DNA of 64,000 nt from Galbibacter kalidii. Lineage in GTDB: Bacteria > Bacteroidota > Bacteroidia > Flavobacteriales > Flavobacteriaceae. The position numbers and the translations under genes were made by a program. Shown here piece after piece: positions 25,538 to 34,135 of this stretch. Under the pieces are notes generated by a model. That model made no database searches, was not told the DNA's origin, and saw nothing but the letters and a program-made list of their open reading frames with translations. The stretch is from contig NZ_JAPFGA010000003.1 in NCBI RefSeq assembly GCF_026241135.1, positions 1-64,000 on the forward strand, written 5' to 3'. Each line of letters begins with the position of its first letter. Position 1 is the stretch's first letter.

Positions 25538-28030
25538 ATGCAACACACATATCACATACACGGAATGAGTTGCCAAGGTTGCCAAAACCATGTGGAAAAG
25601 GCATTGGCACAAGTTGAGGGCGTAAAATCGGTTTCAGTTGATCTTGAAAAAGCTACTGCCAAAATTGAAATGGAATCCCATATTCCATTAGCCGATTTTC
25701 AAAAGGTTTTAGGACATTACACTATTCATCCGCAAGGAGAACATCATCACGAGCACCATCAGCATAAAGAACCACCAAAAAAAATAGAAAACGGAAACGG
25801 TGTTTTTTACTGTCCGATGCATTGCGAAGGCGACAAAACCTATGATGAACCTGGCGATTGCCCTGTCTGCGGAATGGATTTAGTGGAAGAACAGAATTTG
25901 ACAGCTGTTAAAGAAACTGTTTACACCTGTCCGATGCATCCGGAAATAGAACGTGACGAACCGGGGTCCTGCCCTATTTGCGGAATGGATCTCGTCCCAA
26001 AAGCACCAGATCTTTCTGCTGAGGAAAAAAATTATCGGCATTTAAAACGTAAATTTTGGATCGCGGTAGGTTTTACGCTCCCTATTTTCCTCATCGCTAT
26101 GTCCGAAATGCTAAGCAACAATCCAATTTACGACCTGATGGGGATAAAATATTGGAATTGGGTACAATTCGGACTTTCCCTACCGGTAGTTTTCTATGCC
26201 ACATGGATGTTTTTTGAACGTGCTTATAAATCTATTGTATCATGGAACCTAAACATGTTCACCCTTATCGGAATTGGCGCCGGGGTAGCTTGGATTTTTA
26301 GCTTCTTCGGATTGCTATTTCCTGATATCTTCCCCAATCAATTTAAAACTGAAAGTGGTACTGTGCACGTCTATTTTGAAGCTGCAACGGTCATACTCAC
26401 CTTGGTACTTTTGGGGCAATTGCTTGAAGCCCGTGCGCATAGCAAGACCAACAGCGCTGTAAAAGAACTTTTAAAACTGGCTCCCAATAAGGCCATTCGT
26501 GTTGTTAACGGTAAAGAAGAAGAAATTCACGTCGATGAAATTGCCGTCAACGATATCCTTCGCATAAAACCCGGAGATAAAATCCCCGTAGATGGCATCA
26601 TTACTGATGGAGCAACAGCCATAGATGAATCTATGATCACCGGAGAACCTATTCCTGTTGATAAATCAATAAATGACACCGTTAGCAGTGGTACGATCAA
26701 CGGAAATGGTTCTGTTTTAATGAAAGCTGAAAAGGTAGGCGCTGATACTTTATTATCACAGATCATACAAATGGTCAACAACGCCAGCCGAAGCAAGGCT
26801 CCGATACAAAAACTCGCCGACACGGTTTCGAGTTATTTTGTACCCATTGTAGTGATTATTGCAGCTATTACCTTTGTCATTTGGACGGTTTGGGGTCCTT
26901 CGCCTGCCTATGTCTACGCCCTTGTAAATGCCATTGCAGTATTGATCATTGCTTGTCCGTGTGCCCTCGGACTTGCAACACCCATGTCGGTTATGGTTGG
27001 TGTTGGTAAAGGAGCGCTATTGGGTGTGCTCATCAAAAATGCTGAAGCTTTGGAAACCATGGCCAAGGTGAATACACTCATAGTCGACAAGACCGGAACG
27101 ATCACAGAAGGAAAACCTACGGTAGAAAAAATAGGAATTGACGAGGCACAAACATCAGAAGAAGAGGCGCTTCAATATATTATGGCCATTAACAGTCAGA
27201 GTGAACATCCTTTGGCAAAAGCATCTGTGAAATATGCTAAGGAAAAAGGAATTGCTGTTCAAAATATTGACAAATTCAATTCTGTTACCGGAAAAGGTGT
27301 AGAAGGTGTGTTAAATGGTAAAAAGATTGTTTTGGGGAATGATAAATTGGTAATGTCAAATCACTATGAGATTCCGAAAAAGTTACAAGAAGAAGCTGCG
27401 GAACATCAAAAACAAGGGAAAACGGTTTCTTTTCTTGCTGTTGAAGACAAAACAGTGGCCTATATGGTCATTTCAGATAAAATTAAAACGAGTAGTAAAA
27501 AAGCTATTCAACAATTACAACAAAACGGGGTTGAAGTCATCATGCTTACAGGAGACCATCAGAGTACAGCTGCTGCGGTGGCTGCTGATCTTCATCTGAC
27601 CGATTTCAAAGCTCAAATGATGCCCGAAGATAAACTGAAAGCAGTAGAACAACTCCAAAGTGAAGGAAAAATAGTCGCTATGGCTGGCGACGGTATCAAC
27701 GACGCCCCCGCCCTAGCCAAAAGCGATGTGGGTATCGCCATGGGCACCGGGACCGACGTCGCTATGGAAAGTGCGGATATCACGCTGGTAAAAGGAGATT
27801 TAGACGGCATCGTAAAAGCTGATAAACTCAGTAAAAAAGTAATGAAAAACATCAAACAGAATCTGTTCTTTGCCTTTGTGTATAATGTTTTAGGGATTCC
27901 CATTGCTGCCGGGGTGCTTTACCCTTTCTTTGGCTTGTTGCTCTCCCCCATGATTGCTGCCTTAGCCATGAGTTTTAGTTCGGTTTCTGTTATTGCGAAT
28001 GCATTACGCCTAAGAAAAGTTAATATCTAA
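25538..28030 (+). CDS. copA: Copper-translocating P-type ATPase with tandem metal-binding modules
   Basis: This 830-residue P1B ATPase exports Cu(I) or Ag(I) from the cytoplasm. In order it has an HMA domain (G-M-S-C-Q-G-C, Cys12/Cys15), a His-rich linker (about 66-80), and two C-P-M-H...C-P-x-C-G-M-D-L heavy-metal-binding modules at about 90-118 and 130-157. Membrane helices with the C-P-C-A-L-G-L-A-T-P ion site follow at about 472, then the phosphorylation motif D-K-T-G-T near 517, the S-E-H-P motif and G-D-G-I-N-D-A-P near 717. All catalytic residues are present. The tandem modules plus linker are an unusually rich metal-capture front end. It is in the same operon as cusA and cusB. Confidence 0.95.
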   Translation: MQHTYHIHGMSCQGCQNHVEKALAQVEGVKSVSVDLEKATAKIEMESHIPLADFQKVLGHYTIHPQGEHHHEHHQHKEPPKKIENGNGVFYCPMHCEGDKTYDEPGDCPVCGMDLVEEQNLTAVKETVYTCPMHPEIERDEPGSCPICGMDLVPKAPDLSAEEKNYRHLKRKFWIAVGFTLPIFLIAMSEMLSNNPIYDLMGIKYWNWVQFGLSLPVVFYATWMFFERAYKSIVSWNLNMFTLIGIGAGVAWIFSFFGLLFPDIFPNQFKTESGTVHVYFEAATVILTLVLLGQLLEARAHSKTNSAVKELLKLAPNKAIRVVNGKEEEIHVDEIAVNDILRIKPGDKIPVDGIITDGATAIDESMITGEPIPVDKSINDTVSSGTINGNGSVLMKAEKVGADTLLSQIIQMVNNASRSKAPIQKLADTVSSYFVPIVVIIAAITFVIWTVWGPSPAYVYALVNAIAVLIIACPCALGLATPMSVMVGVGKGALLGVLIKNAEALETMAKVNTLIVDKTGTITEGKPTVEKIGIDEAQTSEEEALQYIMAINSQSEHPLAKASVKYAKEKGIAVQNIDKFNSVTGKGVEGVLNGKKIVLGNDKLVMSNHYEIPKKLQEEAAEHQKQGKTVSFLAVEDKTVAYMVISDKIKTSSKKAIQQLQQNGVEVIMLTGDHQSTAAAVAADLHLTDFKAQMMPEDKLKAVEQLQSEGKIVAMAGDGINDAPALAKSDVGIAMGTGTDVAMESADITLVKGDLDGIVKADKLSKKVMKNIKQNLFFAFVYNVLGIPIAAGVLYPFFGLLLSPMIAALAMSFSSVSVIANALRLRKVNI

Positions 28031-28033
28031 AAA

Positions 28034-28753
28034 ATGGTAAACAGACATACGGCATCAAAGATTAGAAAAATACATAGGTATTTAGGCTTGTTCATCGGAA
28101 TTCAATTTCTGTTTTGGACCATAAGCGGGTTATACTTTAGTTGGACAAATCTTGATGAAATTCACGGGGATCATTTCAAAAATGAAGCCTATCAATCAAA
28201 ATCATTTGCAAATCTTATAAGTCCGTCTGAATTAAAAACAACTGAAAACATCCATACTATCGAATTAAGGGATATCAATAATGCCCCATATTACTGGATC
28301 AACAAAAATCAGTTGTACAATGCTGAAAACGGTGATCTCAAAAATAACATCACAGAAGAAGAAGCCTTGTATATTGCCAAAAACAGAATGAAAAGCAGTT
28401 TAGAAGTTAGCAGTATCGAACAAATTGATACCGTAGGCAAGCATCATGAATATAGAGGAAGATTGCTTCCGGCCTATGTTATTTCATACAATAATGACGA
28501 AGCCCTGAAGGTCTATGTTTCGGTTAAAGACGGGAAATTTCAAACCGTGAGACATCGAAACTGGAGGTGGTTCGACTTTTTATGGATGACCCACACTATG
28601 GATTATGAAGGCAGGGATAATTTCAACACCACTGTTTTAAGGGCCTTTTCCCTTTTAGGATTGATTACCGTGTTAAGCGGATTCCTCCTGTGGTACACAA
28701 CATCGCCTTCAATCAGAAAAATAATTAAAAAAACAATAAAAATAAACACATGA
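28034..28753 (+). CDS. PepSY domain membrane protein of the copper island
   Basis: The 239-residue protein has two membrane helices (about 17-37 and 205-226) around a periplasmic PepSY-type domain. It is shorter than the siderophore-type PepSY protein at 5633-6850 and contains H-R-N-W-R-W-F-D and L-W-M-T-H-T-M-D motifs with conserved His that could hold haem or metal. It starts three bases after copA and its stop overlaps the start of cusB, so it is embedded in the operon. The role may be redox handling of copper at the membrane; this is inference from the family and place. Confidence 0.8.
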   Translation: MVNRHTASKIRKIHRYLGLFIGIQFLFWTISGLYFSWTNLDEIHGDHFKNEAYQSKSFANLISPSELKTTENIHTIELRDINNAPYYWINKNQLYNAENGDLKNNITEEEALYIAKNRMKSSLEVSSIEQIDTVGKHHEYRGRLLPAYVISYNNDEALKVYVSVKDGKFQTVRHRNWRWFDFLWMTHTMDYEGRDNFNTTVLRAFSLLGLITVLSGFLLWYTTSPSIRKIIKKTIKINT

Positions 28754-29985
28754 AAAAATATATCGTTTACATCGGCATATTACTTGTCGGACTCTTTATT
28801 GGATGGTTGATCTTCAGTCCATCATCTCAAGAACAAGAAGAAGTAACACACAGCCACAATGCTGAAGATAGTCAAATGTGGACCTGCGCCATGCATCCAC
28901 AGATCGTACGACCTGAACCGGGCGATTGTCCTATTTGTGGTATGGCCCTTACCCCAATGGAAACAGAAGAAGGCGAAATGGAGGCTCAAGAATTCAAAAT
29001 GACCGAAAATGCCATGGCTTTGGCAAACATCCAAACCACTATAGTTGGAACAGACAGTATTGGAGGTAATGCCATCACTCTTTCGGGAAAAATTCAGCCA
29101 AATGAAGACCAAGTGTTTACACAACCTGCACATTATAACGGTCGTATTGAAAAGCTCTATATAAAATCTGTCGGGGAGACCGTGAGAAAAGGCCAAGCCC
29201 TCGCTATGGTCTATTCCCCGGAATTGGTAAGTGCGCAACAAGAACTACTGATAACCTATAAAAACCGGGAATCACAGCCTCAACTGTATGAAGCCGTAAG
29301 GAACAAATTCAAAAACTGGGTGATTCACGACAAGGAGATTGAAGAAGTGATCAGTTCCGGGAAGGTGAAAACCAGATTTACTATCCATTCGCATATTTCG
29401 GGGGTTGTAAGCTCAATCGACGTAACAGAAGGTTCACATATCTACATGGGAGGAGCTATTTTTAAAACAGCCAACCTCAACAGTGTCTGGGCGATTTTTG
29501 ACGCCTATGAAAAGCAAATTTCAATCCTCAAAGAGGGACAACAAATACGCATCACCACAAATGCATATCCTGACAAAACCATATCAGGAACCATCGCATA
29601 CATAGATCCCGTGATGAACACACAAACCCGTACTGTAGAAGTTCGCGTAGTATTGAACAACAAAAACGGACTTTTTAAACCCGGGATGTTTGTTGCAGGG
29701 GAAATTGATATTGATAAAAAAGACAAAGCTGAATCCATGATAAGTATTCCCGCCAGTGCTATAATGTGGACAGGGAAACGCTCGGTGGTTTATGTAAAAA
29801 AACCGGGGGATATCCCTATATTTGAGATGCGTGAGGTTGAGATTGGCAATACTAATGGTAATAGTTATCAGGTTTTAAACGGATTGGAAAACGGGGAAGA
29901 AATCGTGACTAACGGAACCTTTACTGTTGATGCTGCTGCCCAGCTACAGGGGAAAGCCTCTATGATGACGGAAGCAGATGAATAA
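28750..29985 (+). CDS. cusB: CusB-type periplasmic adaptor with N-terminal metal module
   Basis: The 411-residue membrane-fusion protein links the CusA pump to the outer channel. It has an N-terminal signal anchor (about 4-22) and a heavy-metal-binding module W-T-C-A-M-H-P...C-P-I-C-G-M-A-L-T-P at about 44-71. Lipoyl/barrel-sandwich and beta-barrel domains follow (V-R-K-G-Q-A-L-A-M-V-Y-S-P-E-L, I-H-S-H-I-S-G-V-V, then G-L-F-K-P-G-M-F-V). The module is of the same type as the two in CopA. It is the last gene of the island, 9 kb downstream of cusA rather than adjacent to it. Confidence 0.93.
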   Translation: MKKYIVYIGILLVGLFIGWLIFSPSSQEQEEVTHSHNAEDSQMWTCAMHPQIVRPEPGDCPICGMALTPMETEEGEMEAQEFKMTENAMALANIQTTIVGTDSIGGNAITLSGKIQPNEDQVFTQPAHYNGRIEKLYIKSVGETVRKGQALAMVYSPELVSAQQELLITYKNRESQPQLYEAVRNKFKNWVIHDKEIEEVISSGKVKTRFTIHSHISGVVSSIDVTEGSHIYMGGAIFKTANLNSVWAIFDAYEKQISILKEGQQIRITTNAYPDKTISGTIAYIDPVMNTQTRTVEVRVVLNNKNGLFKPGMFVAGEIDIDKKDKAESMISIPASAIMWTGKRSVVYVKKPGDIPIFEMREVEIGNTNGNSYQVLNGLENGEEIVTNGTFTVDAAAQLQGKASMMTEADE

Positions 29986-30037
29986 CTAAATCGAGGAAAA
30001 ATCAATAAAAAGTTAAATCCGAAACACAAAAAATTCT

Positions 30038-30067
30038 TAAATTTGATAATTAACCAATTGATTATCA
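30038..30067 (+). promoter_or_regulatory. Minus-7 element and inverted repeat before the SRPBCC-DinB gene
   Basis: TAAATTTG at 30038-30045 fits TAnnTTTG. It is followed at 30044-30067 by TGATAAT and ATTATCA arms separated by ten bases, placed just before the ATG at 30072. This could be an operator. Confidence 0.4.
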
Positions 30068-30071
30068 GAAA

Positions 30072-31151
30072 ATGAAAACATTAAAAAAAATTATCATAGC
30101 GCTGGTTGTTTTAATAGCCATTGCGCTTATTGCGGCACTATTTGTGCCTAAAGACTACACCGTAACCCGTGAGGTTACCATCAACAAACCCAAGGGTAAA
30201 GTGTTCAACTACATCAAATACCTGAAAAACCAACACAACTACAGTAAATGGTCCCAAATGGACCCCAATATGGAAACCTCCTATACCGGTACCGACGGCG
30301 AAGTGGGCTTTGTATCTGCTTGGAAAGGTAATAAAGATGTAGGCTCGGGTGAGCAGGAAATTATCGGTATCACCGAAGGTGAGCGCATTGATACTGAGCT
30401 TCGGTTTTTTGAGCCCATGGAGGGTATTTCGCCGGCATACATGACTACCGAAGCAACTTCAGATAATGAAACCAAAGTGACTTGGGGATTTAAAGGGCAC
30501 ATAGCCTACCCCATGAATCTGATGTGCCTTGTAATGGACAAGCAAATAGGTCCCGATTTACAGGAAGGATTGGATAGTTTAAAAGTCGTTTTGGAAGCTC
30601 AACCGGTAGTTGAAGCCGGAAGCAAGGATTTTTTGCTTAACTATTTCAACCAAACTAAAGAAAACCTTAAAAAGAGTGTAACCGGACTTAGTGAAGCTCA
30701 ATTGAAATTCAAACCTGCGGACAGCGTATGGTCCGTGGCTCAGGTCTTAGAACACATCGTAGGTGCCGAGCCCATGATTTTCGGGATGACAACACAAAGC
30801 ATGAAAGCCCCTGAAAATCCCGAAATGCGCGATTCAATAGCTTTAGGCGATGAGGAAATCATTGGGGCCATAACCGATAGAAGTCAAAAAGCTAAAGCAC
30901 CCGACGCCCTTCAACCCAAAGAAAAATATACCGATGCCAAAGCCGCTTTGGCAGATTTAAACGAAGGTCGTAAACCTATTTTAAAATACATAGACAGTGT
31001 GCCTTTGAAATCACTTCGCAACCACGTGATCGATTTCCCTACCGGAAAGGCCGATGGATACCAAAGTTTACTGTTCAATGCTGCACATACAGCGCGGCAT
31101 ACACTTCAGATTGAAGAAGTAAAAGCACATTCGGATTTTCCTGAAAACTAA
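30072..31151 (+). CDS. Membrane-anchored SRPBCC-DinB fusion protein
   Basis: The 359-residue protein has one N-terminal membrane helix (about 5-24), an SRPBCC/START-like ligand-binding domain at about 27-175 and a DinB four-helix domain at about 185-355. The DinB part keeps a metal-type His near 228 (V-L-E-H-I-V-G) and H-T-A-R-H near 339-343. These would be the three-His metal site of the family, known from bacillithiol- and mycothiol-dependent transferases. SRPBCC and DinB proteins are usually separate, so the covalent pairing is uncommon. Its neighbours are DUF1801, DUF4199 and SRPBCC genes, a cluster common in flavobacteria but of unknown function. Confidence 0.82.
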   Translation: MKTLKKIIIALVVLIAIALIAALFVPKDYTVTREVTINKPKGKVFNYIKYLKNQHNYSKWSQMDPNMETSYTGTDGEVGFVSAWKGNKDVGSGEQEIIGITEGERIDTELRFFEPMEGISPAYMTTEATSDNETKVTWGFKGHIAYPMNLMCLVMDKQIGPDLQEGLDSLKVVLEAQPVVEAGSKDFLLNYFNQTKENLKKSVTGLSEAQLKFKPADSVWSVAQVLEHIVGAEPMIFGMTTQSMKAPENPEMRDSIALGDEEIIGAITDRSQKAKAPDALQPKEKYTDAKAALADLNEGRKPILKYIDSVPLKSLRNHVIDFPTGKADGYQSLLFNAAHTARHTLQIEEVKAHSDFPEN

Positions 31152-31156
31152 GTGTA

Positions 31157-31573
31157 ATGGCCAAACAAAAAACACGGCCTACCGAGGCTGATGTCTTGGA
31201 GTTTATCCAATCTTTTGCTCCAAACGAGCAAAGACGCAAGGACAGTTTGGCCTTATTGAATTTTATGGAAAAAATATCCGGTCACAAACCCAAAATGTGG
31301 GGGCCGAGCATTATAGGTTTTGGCAGTTACCACTACAAATACGCTAGTGGCCATGAAGGTGATGCCCCACTTGTAGGGTTTTCGCCCCGAAAGTCAGCCT
31401 TGTCGCTCTATGTGTTTACCGGACTGGAATCACACAAGCATTTGTTGAACGGTTTGGGGAAGTTTAAAAAAGGAAAAGCCTGTATATATGTTAACAAACT
31501 TGCTGATATAAACCTCAATGTTTTGGCAAACCTTATGAAGGAAACCATGCATTATCTAAAAACAAAATTATGA
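31157..31573 (+). CDS. DUF1801 domain protein
   Basis: This 138-residue soluble alpha/beta protein belongs to the YdhG/DUF1801 family. Landmarks are W-G-P-S-I-I-G-F-G-S-Y-H-Y-K-Y at about 47-61, a V-G-F-S-P-R-K-S-A-L-S-L-Y-V pair of strands at about 71-84, and G-K-F-K-K-G-K-A-C-I-Y-V-N-K-L near 98-112. The fold is known but no reaction is established. It starts five bases after the SRPBCC-DinB gene, and its last codons overlap the next start, so it is part of the same transcript. Confidence 0.88.
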   Translation: MAKQKTRPTEADVLEFIQSFAPNEQRRKDSLALLNFMEKISGHKPKMWGPSIIGFGSYHYKYASGHEGDAPLVGFSPRKSALSLYVFTGLESHKHLLNGLGKFKKGKACIYVNKLADINLNVLANLMKETMHYLKTKL

Positions 31574-32058
31574 GTAAGTATAAAATTGAAATAAAATGGG
31601 CTTTCATCTTTATGGGCGTAGGCCTTTTATGGATGCTTTTGGAAAAACTAAGTGGCCTGCACAGTACGCACATCGATAAACACATGTATTTGACCAACCT
31701 GTTTGCCATTCCTGCAATAATCATGTTTGTATTGGCGCTCAAGGACAAAAAGAAAAAATTTTACAACGGACAAATGACCTTTAAACAAGGCTTTGTTTGT
31801 GGATTGATTATTTCGGTAATCATTGCAGTATTTGGTCCCGTCACACAGTGGATAACATCATATGTTATCACTCCCGAATATTTTCCAAACGTCATTGATT
31901 ATTCGTTGGAAACCGGTTATCATGACACCCGTGAAGAGGCTGAAGCTTTTTTCAATTATGGAAATTATGCCAAACAAAGTGTGCTTTGGGGTTTGATCAT
32001 GGGGGTGGTTACTTCTGCCATTGTCGCATTTTTTGTTCGTACTAAAAATCAAAAGTAA
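31570..32058 (+). CDS. DUF4199 integral membrane protein
   Basis: The 162-residue protein has four hydrophobic helices at about 10-25, 44-58, 77-95 and 140-156. A conserved soluble stretch with Y-F-P-N-V-I-D-Y-S and the A-E-A-F-F-N-Y-G segment lies between helices three and four. These match DUF4199, a flavobacterial membrane family without known function. Its start overlaps the DUF1801 stop, and its own stop overlaps the ATG of the following SRPBCC gene, giving a chain of coupled genes. Confidence 0.85.
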   Translation: MSKYKIEIKWAFIFMGVGLLWMLLEKLSGLHSTHIDKHMYLTNLFAIPAIIMFVLALKDKKKKFYNGQMTFKQGFVCGLIISVIIAVFGPVTQWITSYVITPEYFPNVIDYSLETGYHDTREEAEAFFNYGNYAKQSVLWGLIMGVVTSAIVAFFVRTKNQK

Positions 32059-32495
32059 TGAAAACCCTCACATTTTCCATTAAAATAAATGCCACGCCCG
32101 ACAAAGTGTGGCATTGCTTATGGGAACCTGAAAATTATAAGACGTGGACACGTATCTTTTCTGAAGGAAGTTATTACAAAACGGATCTTTTTATTGAAGG
32201 CAGCAAGATACATTTCCTTACCCCCGAAGGACACGGGATGTATAGCGTTATTGATAAGTTGGACGAAAACAGCTATATGGCTTTTCGACATTTGGGAGAG
32301 ATCATGGATTTTAAAGAACAATCTGTAGAAACAGCCACTTGGACAAATGCTATGGAAACCTACGAACTCAACCCTGTTAAAAACGGTACGAAGCTCACCG
32401 TAAATGTCGATACGGTTGAAGAATATGTCGACCATATGAACAAACTGTTTCCCCCTGCACTCGATGAACTAAAACGGATTTCGGAAGTAAAGTAA
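32058..32495 (+). CDS. SRPBCC domain protein
   Basis: The 145-residue protein is a stand-alone START-like/AHSA1-type domain: the first strand F-S-I-K-I-N-A-T-P-D-K-V-W, the early W-x-x-L-W-E-P-E-N-Y-K-T-W-T segment and a final helix ending L-D-E-L-K-R-I. Such domains bind small hydrophobic ligands. Its start overlaps the DUF4199 stop (TAATG at 32056-32060). It is the last of the four coupled genes begun by the SRPBCC-DinB fusion, so the cluster has two SRPBCC domains. Confidence 0.88.
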   Translation: MKTLTFSIKINATPDKVWHCLWEPENYKTWTRIFSEGSYYKTDLFIEGSKIHFLTPEGHGMYSVIDKLDENSYMAFRHLGEIMDFKEQSVETATWTNAMETYELNPVKNGTKLTVNVDTVEEYVDHMNKLFPPALDELKRISEVK

Positions 32496-32649
32496 ACCAT
32501 CTCCAGAAAGCCCATGAGACACTCTAGGTAAAAAGCCAATTCTGTCTTAAATAAATTTTTACCTGTTCATTTTTTCCATTGATGAAAAAACGAACCAAAA
32601 AAATCTAGGCTGACGATTAAAACATAAGAAAATACTACGGAATCCCTAG

Positions 32650-32710
32650 CCACAGATAAAAATAACTCAACTCGCTTTTGGCGAGTCTCAAACAGATTTT
32701 TATCTCTGGG
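32650..32710. repeat. Nested inverted repeat
   Basis: The outer arms CCACAGATAAAAAT and ATTTTTATCTCTGGG are nearly complementary. In their centre ACTCGC-TTTTG-GCGAGT is a perfect six-base-pair hairpin. The form resembles the other hairpin repeats of the window and could be a mobile palindromic unit or an RNA structure. Confidence 0.55.
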
Positions 32711-32803
32711 CCACCGCTGCTTCCTTGATTTTCAATATTTTTATCGTAGGCCGGAACCAAACCACAAACATTAAAACCTTATCAAAACCTTAACAAATTC
32801 AGT

Positions 32804-32878
32804 ATGTTTAAAAAATTTAATGAAAACCTTTTGGACGCCATTAGTGAAAAGGCCAAAAATATTTCAACGAAAGATTAG
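32804..32878 (+). CDS. Possible 24-residue micro-ORF
   Basis: ATG at 32804 opens a 24-codon frame ending TAG. The product (M-F-K-K-F-N-E-N-L-L-D-A-I-S-E-K and on) is an amphipathic helix with Lys and Asn. It may be a remnant of a longer gene or a small peptide. It has no recognised homolog or ribosome binding site. Confidence 0.2.
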   Translation: MFKKFNENLLDAISEKAKNISTKD

Positions 32879-33000
32879 AATATTTCAATTCTCCCTTAGT
32901 GAGTGACAGATGAGATTTGATTTTTTAATCAGGTTTTGAGAAAAATTATTACATTTAAAACATTAACATATTCATAACAGAATAAGAAATAGAACATTAA

Positions 33001-33777
33001 ATGGGAACTTCAAAAAAAATAACACGGGTTGGAGGAGATGAATCTTCTTCAAACCAATCGGGTAGCAAAGGAAAAACCTTTGTGCCTACTCCGGAAAGTA
33101 AAGGCAAAGCAACCCGATTAAGAGTCATCGCTGGTATATTGTGGTTTTTTGCCATTGTCGCACAAATTATAGCCATCAGATTACTCCTTCAAACCCCGCA
33201 ACCTGAAAATTTCATGATGTGGATGATCATCTTGATTGTAGTGGATTTGATTTTGGCCATCATCGGCTCGGTCTTATGGAAGAAATCAAACCGTTTGGAT
33301 CCGGCCTCAGAAAAACAGAAATTTAGGTTCTTTATGCAGAACCAGCTCGGCTTGGTCGTAGCTGTTATTGCTTTTTTACCACTGATTATCTTTATCCTGA
33401 CCAGTAAAAACCTGGACGGAAAGCAAAAAGGTATTTTAGGAGGAATAGCTGGTGTAGCACTGATCATCGCCGGAATTACGGGGGTTGACTTCAATCCGCC
33501 TTCCATAGAGCAATACACCGAACAAACCAATCGTGTGGAAGACCTTATGGGGATCAACCACGTGTATTGGACCAAATCGGGTACCAAATATCATTTATTC
33601 AGCGATTGCCACGCCATAAATAGAGACGTTACTAAAGAAATATTTGAAGGTACCGTAGCTCAGGCACGCGAACTTAAAAACATTACCGAGCTTTGTAAAT
33701 TTTGTGAAGATGAAGCCGAAGAAAGGGGAATCGAAGAAAAGACCAATGAAGTGCTGGAAGAACAGCTTTCAGAATAA
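33001..33777 (+). CDS. Membrane protein with a Cys/His zinc-like C-terminus
   Basis: The 258-residue product has a polar N-terminus (about 1-38), four hydrophobic helices between about 42 and 165, and a soluble tail. The tail carries K-Y-H-L-F-S-D-C-H near 197-205 and E-L-C-K-F-C-E near 230-236, a Y-H-x-x-x-C...C-x-x-C arrangement that looks like a small zinc-binding treble-clef motif. I do not recognise the whole protein. No operon partner is close: the next plus-strand gene is far away and the toxin-antitoxin pair runs in the opposite direction. Confidence 0.8.
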   Translation: MGTSKKITRVGGDESSSNQSGSKGKTFVPTPESKGKATRLRVIAGILWFFAIVAQIIAIRLLLQTPQPENFMMWMIILIVVDLILAIIGSVLWKKSNRLDPASEKQKFRFFMQNQLGLVVAVIAFLPLIIFILTSKNLDGKQKGILGGIAGVALIIAGITGVDFNPPSIEQYTEQTNRVEDLMGINHVYWTKSGTKYHLFSDCHAINRDVTKEIFEGTVAQARELKNITELCKFCEDEAEERGIEEKTNEVLEEQLSE

Positions 33778-33853
33778 AGAACATTAAAAAATCGAACATT
33801 TTAAATCCCTTATCAGATTGGTAGGGGATTTTTGTGGGTATCCTCCTCTTTTG

Positions 33854-34135
33854 CTATTTGTCACTGTAATGTCCCATTGCAGAAACTACAGTTACAGAAA
33901 CAATTTCATCCTCTATTTTATAAACTAAGCGGTCTTTTTGATTTATGCGTCGTGACCAGTAACCCGAAAGCTCGTATTTTAATTGTTCCGGTTTACCACT
34001 ACCTTTTCGCGGGTGGCTTTCCAGTTCTTTTAGTATTACTGAAATTTTATTTATCGTAGATTTGTTACCACTTTTATAGTGCTTTTCAATATCCTTATGT
34101 GCACTTTTGGTTATTTCAACCCTAAACTTCCCCAT
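33854..34135 (-). CDS. YoeB/Txe-family toxin, second locus
   Basis: The 93-residue protein is a close paralog of the toxin at 1620-1904. It has the same G-K-P-E-Q-L-K-Y, G-Y-W-S-R-R-I-N-Q-K-D-R-L-V-Y and C-terminal V-V-S-A-M-G-H-Y-S-D-K. All catalytic residues expected for a YoeB-type ribosome-dependent RNase are present. The gene overlaps its antitoxin by 25 bases. The two loci lie on opposite strands 32 kb apart; the high toxin similarity raises the question of cross-neutralisation. Confidence 0.9.
   Translation of the reverse strand: MGKFRVEITKSAHKDIEKHYKSGNKSTINKISVILKELESHPRKGSGKPEQLKYELSGYWSRRINQKDRLVYKIEDEIVSVTVVSAMGHYSDK

Larger units (their letters stand above)
32496..33000. other. 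505-base gap with nested hairpin and a micro-ORF
   Basis: No recognised gene is present. A nested inverted repeat lies at 32650-32710. A 24-codon ORF with an amphipathic, Lys-rich product is at 32804-32878. The stretch between 32879 and 33000 is AT-rich and may hold the promoter of the gene at 33001, but I found no full consensus. Confidence 0.6.
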
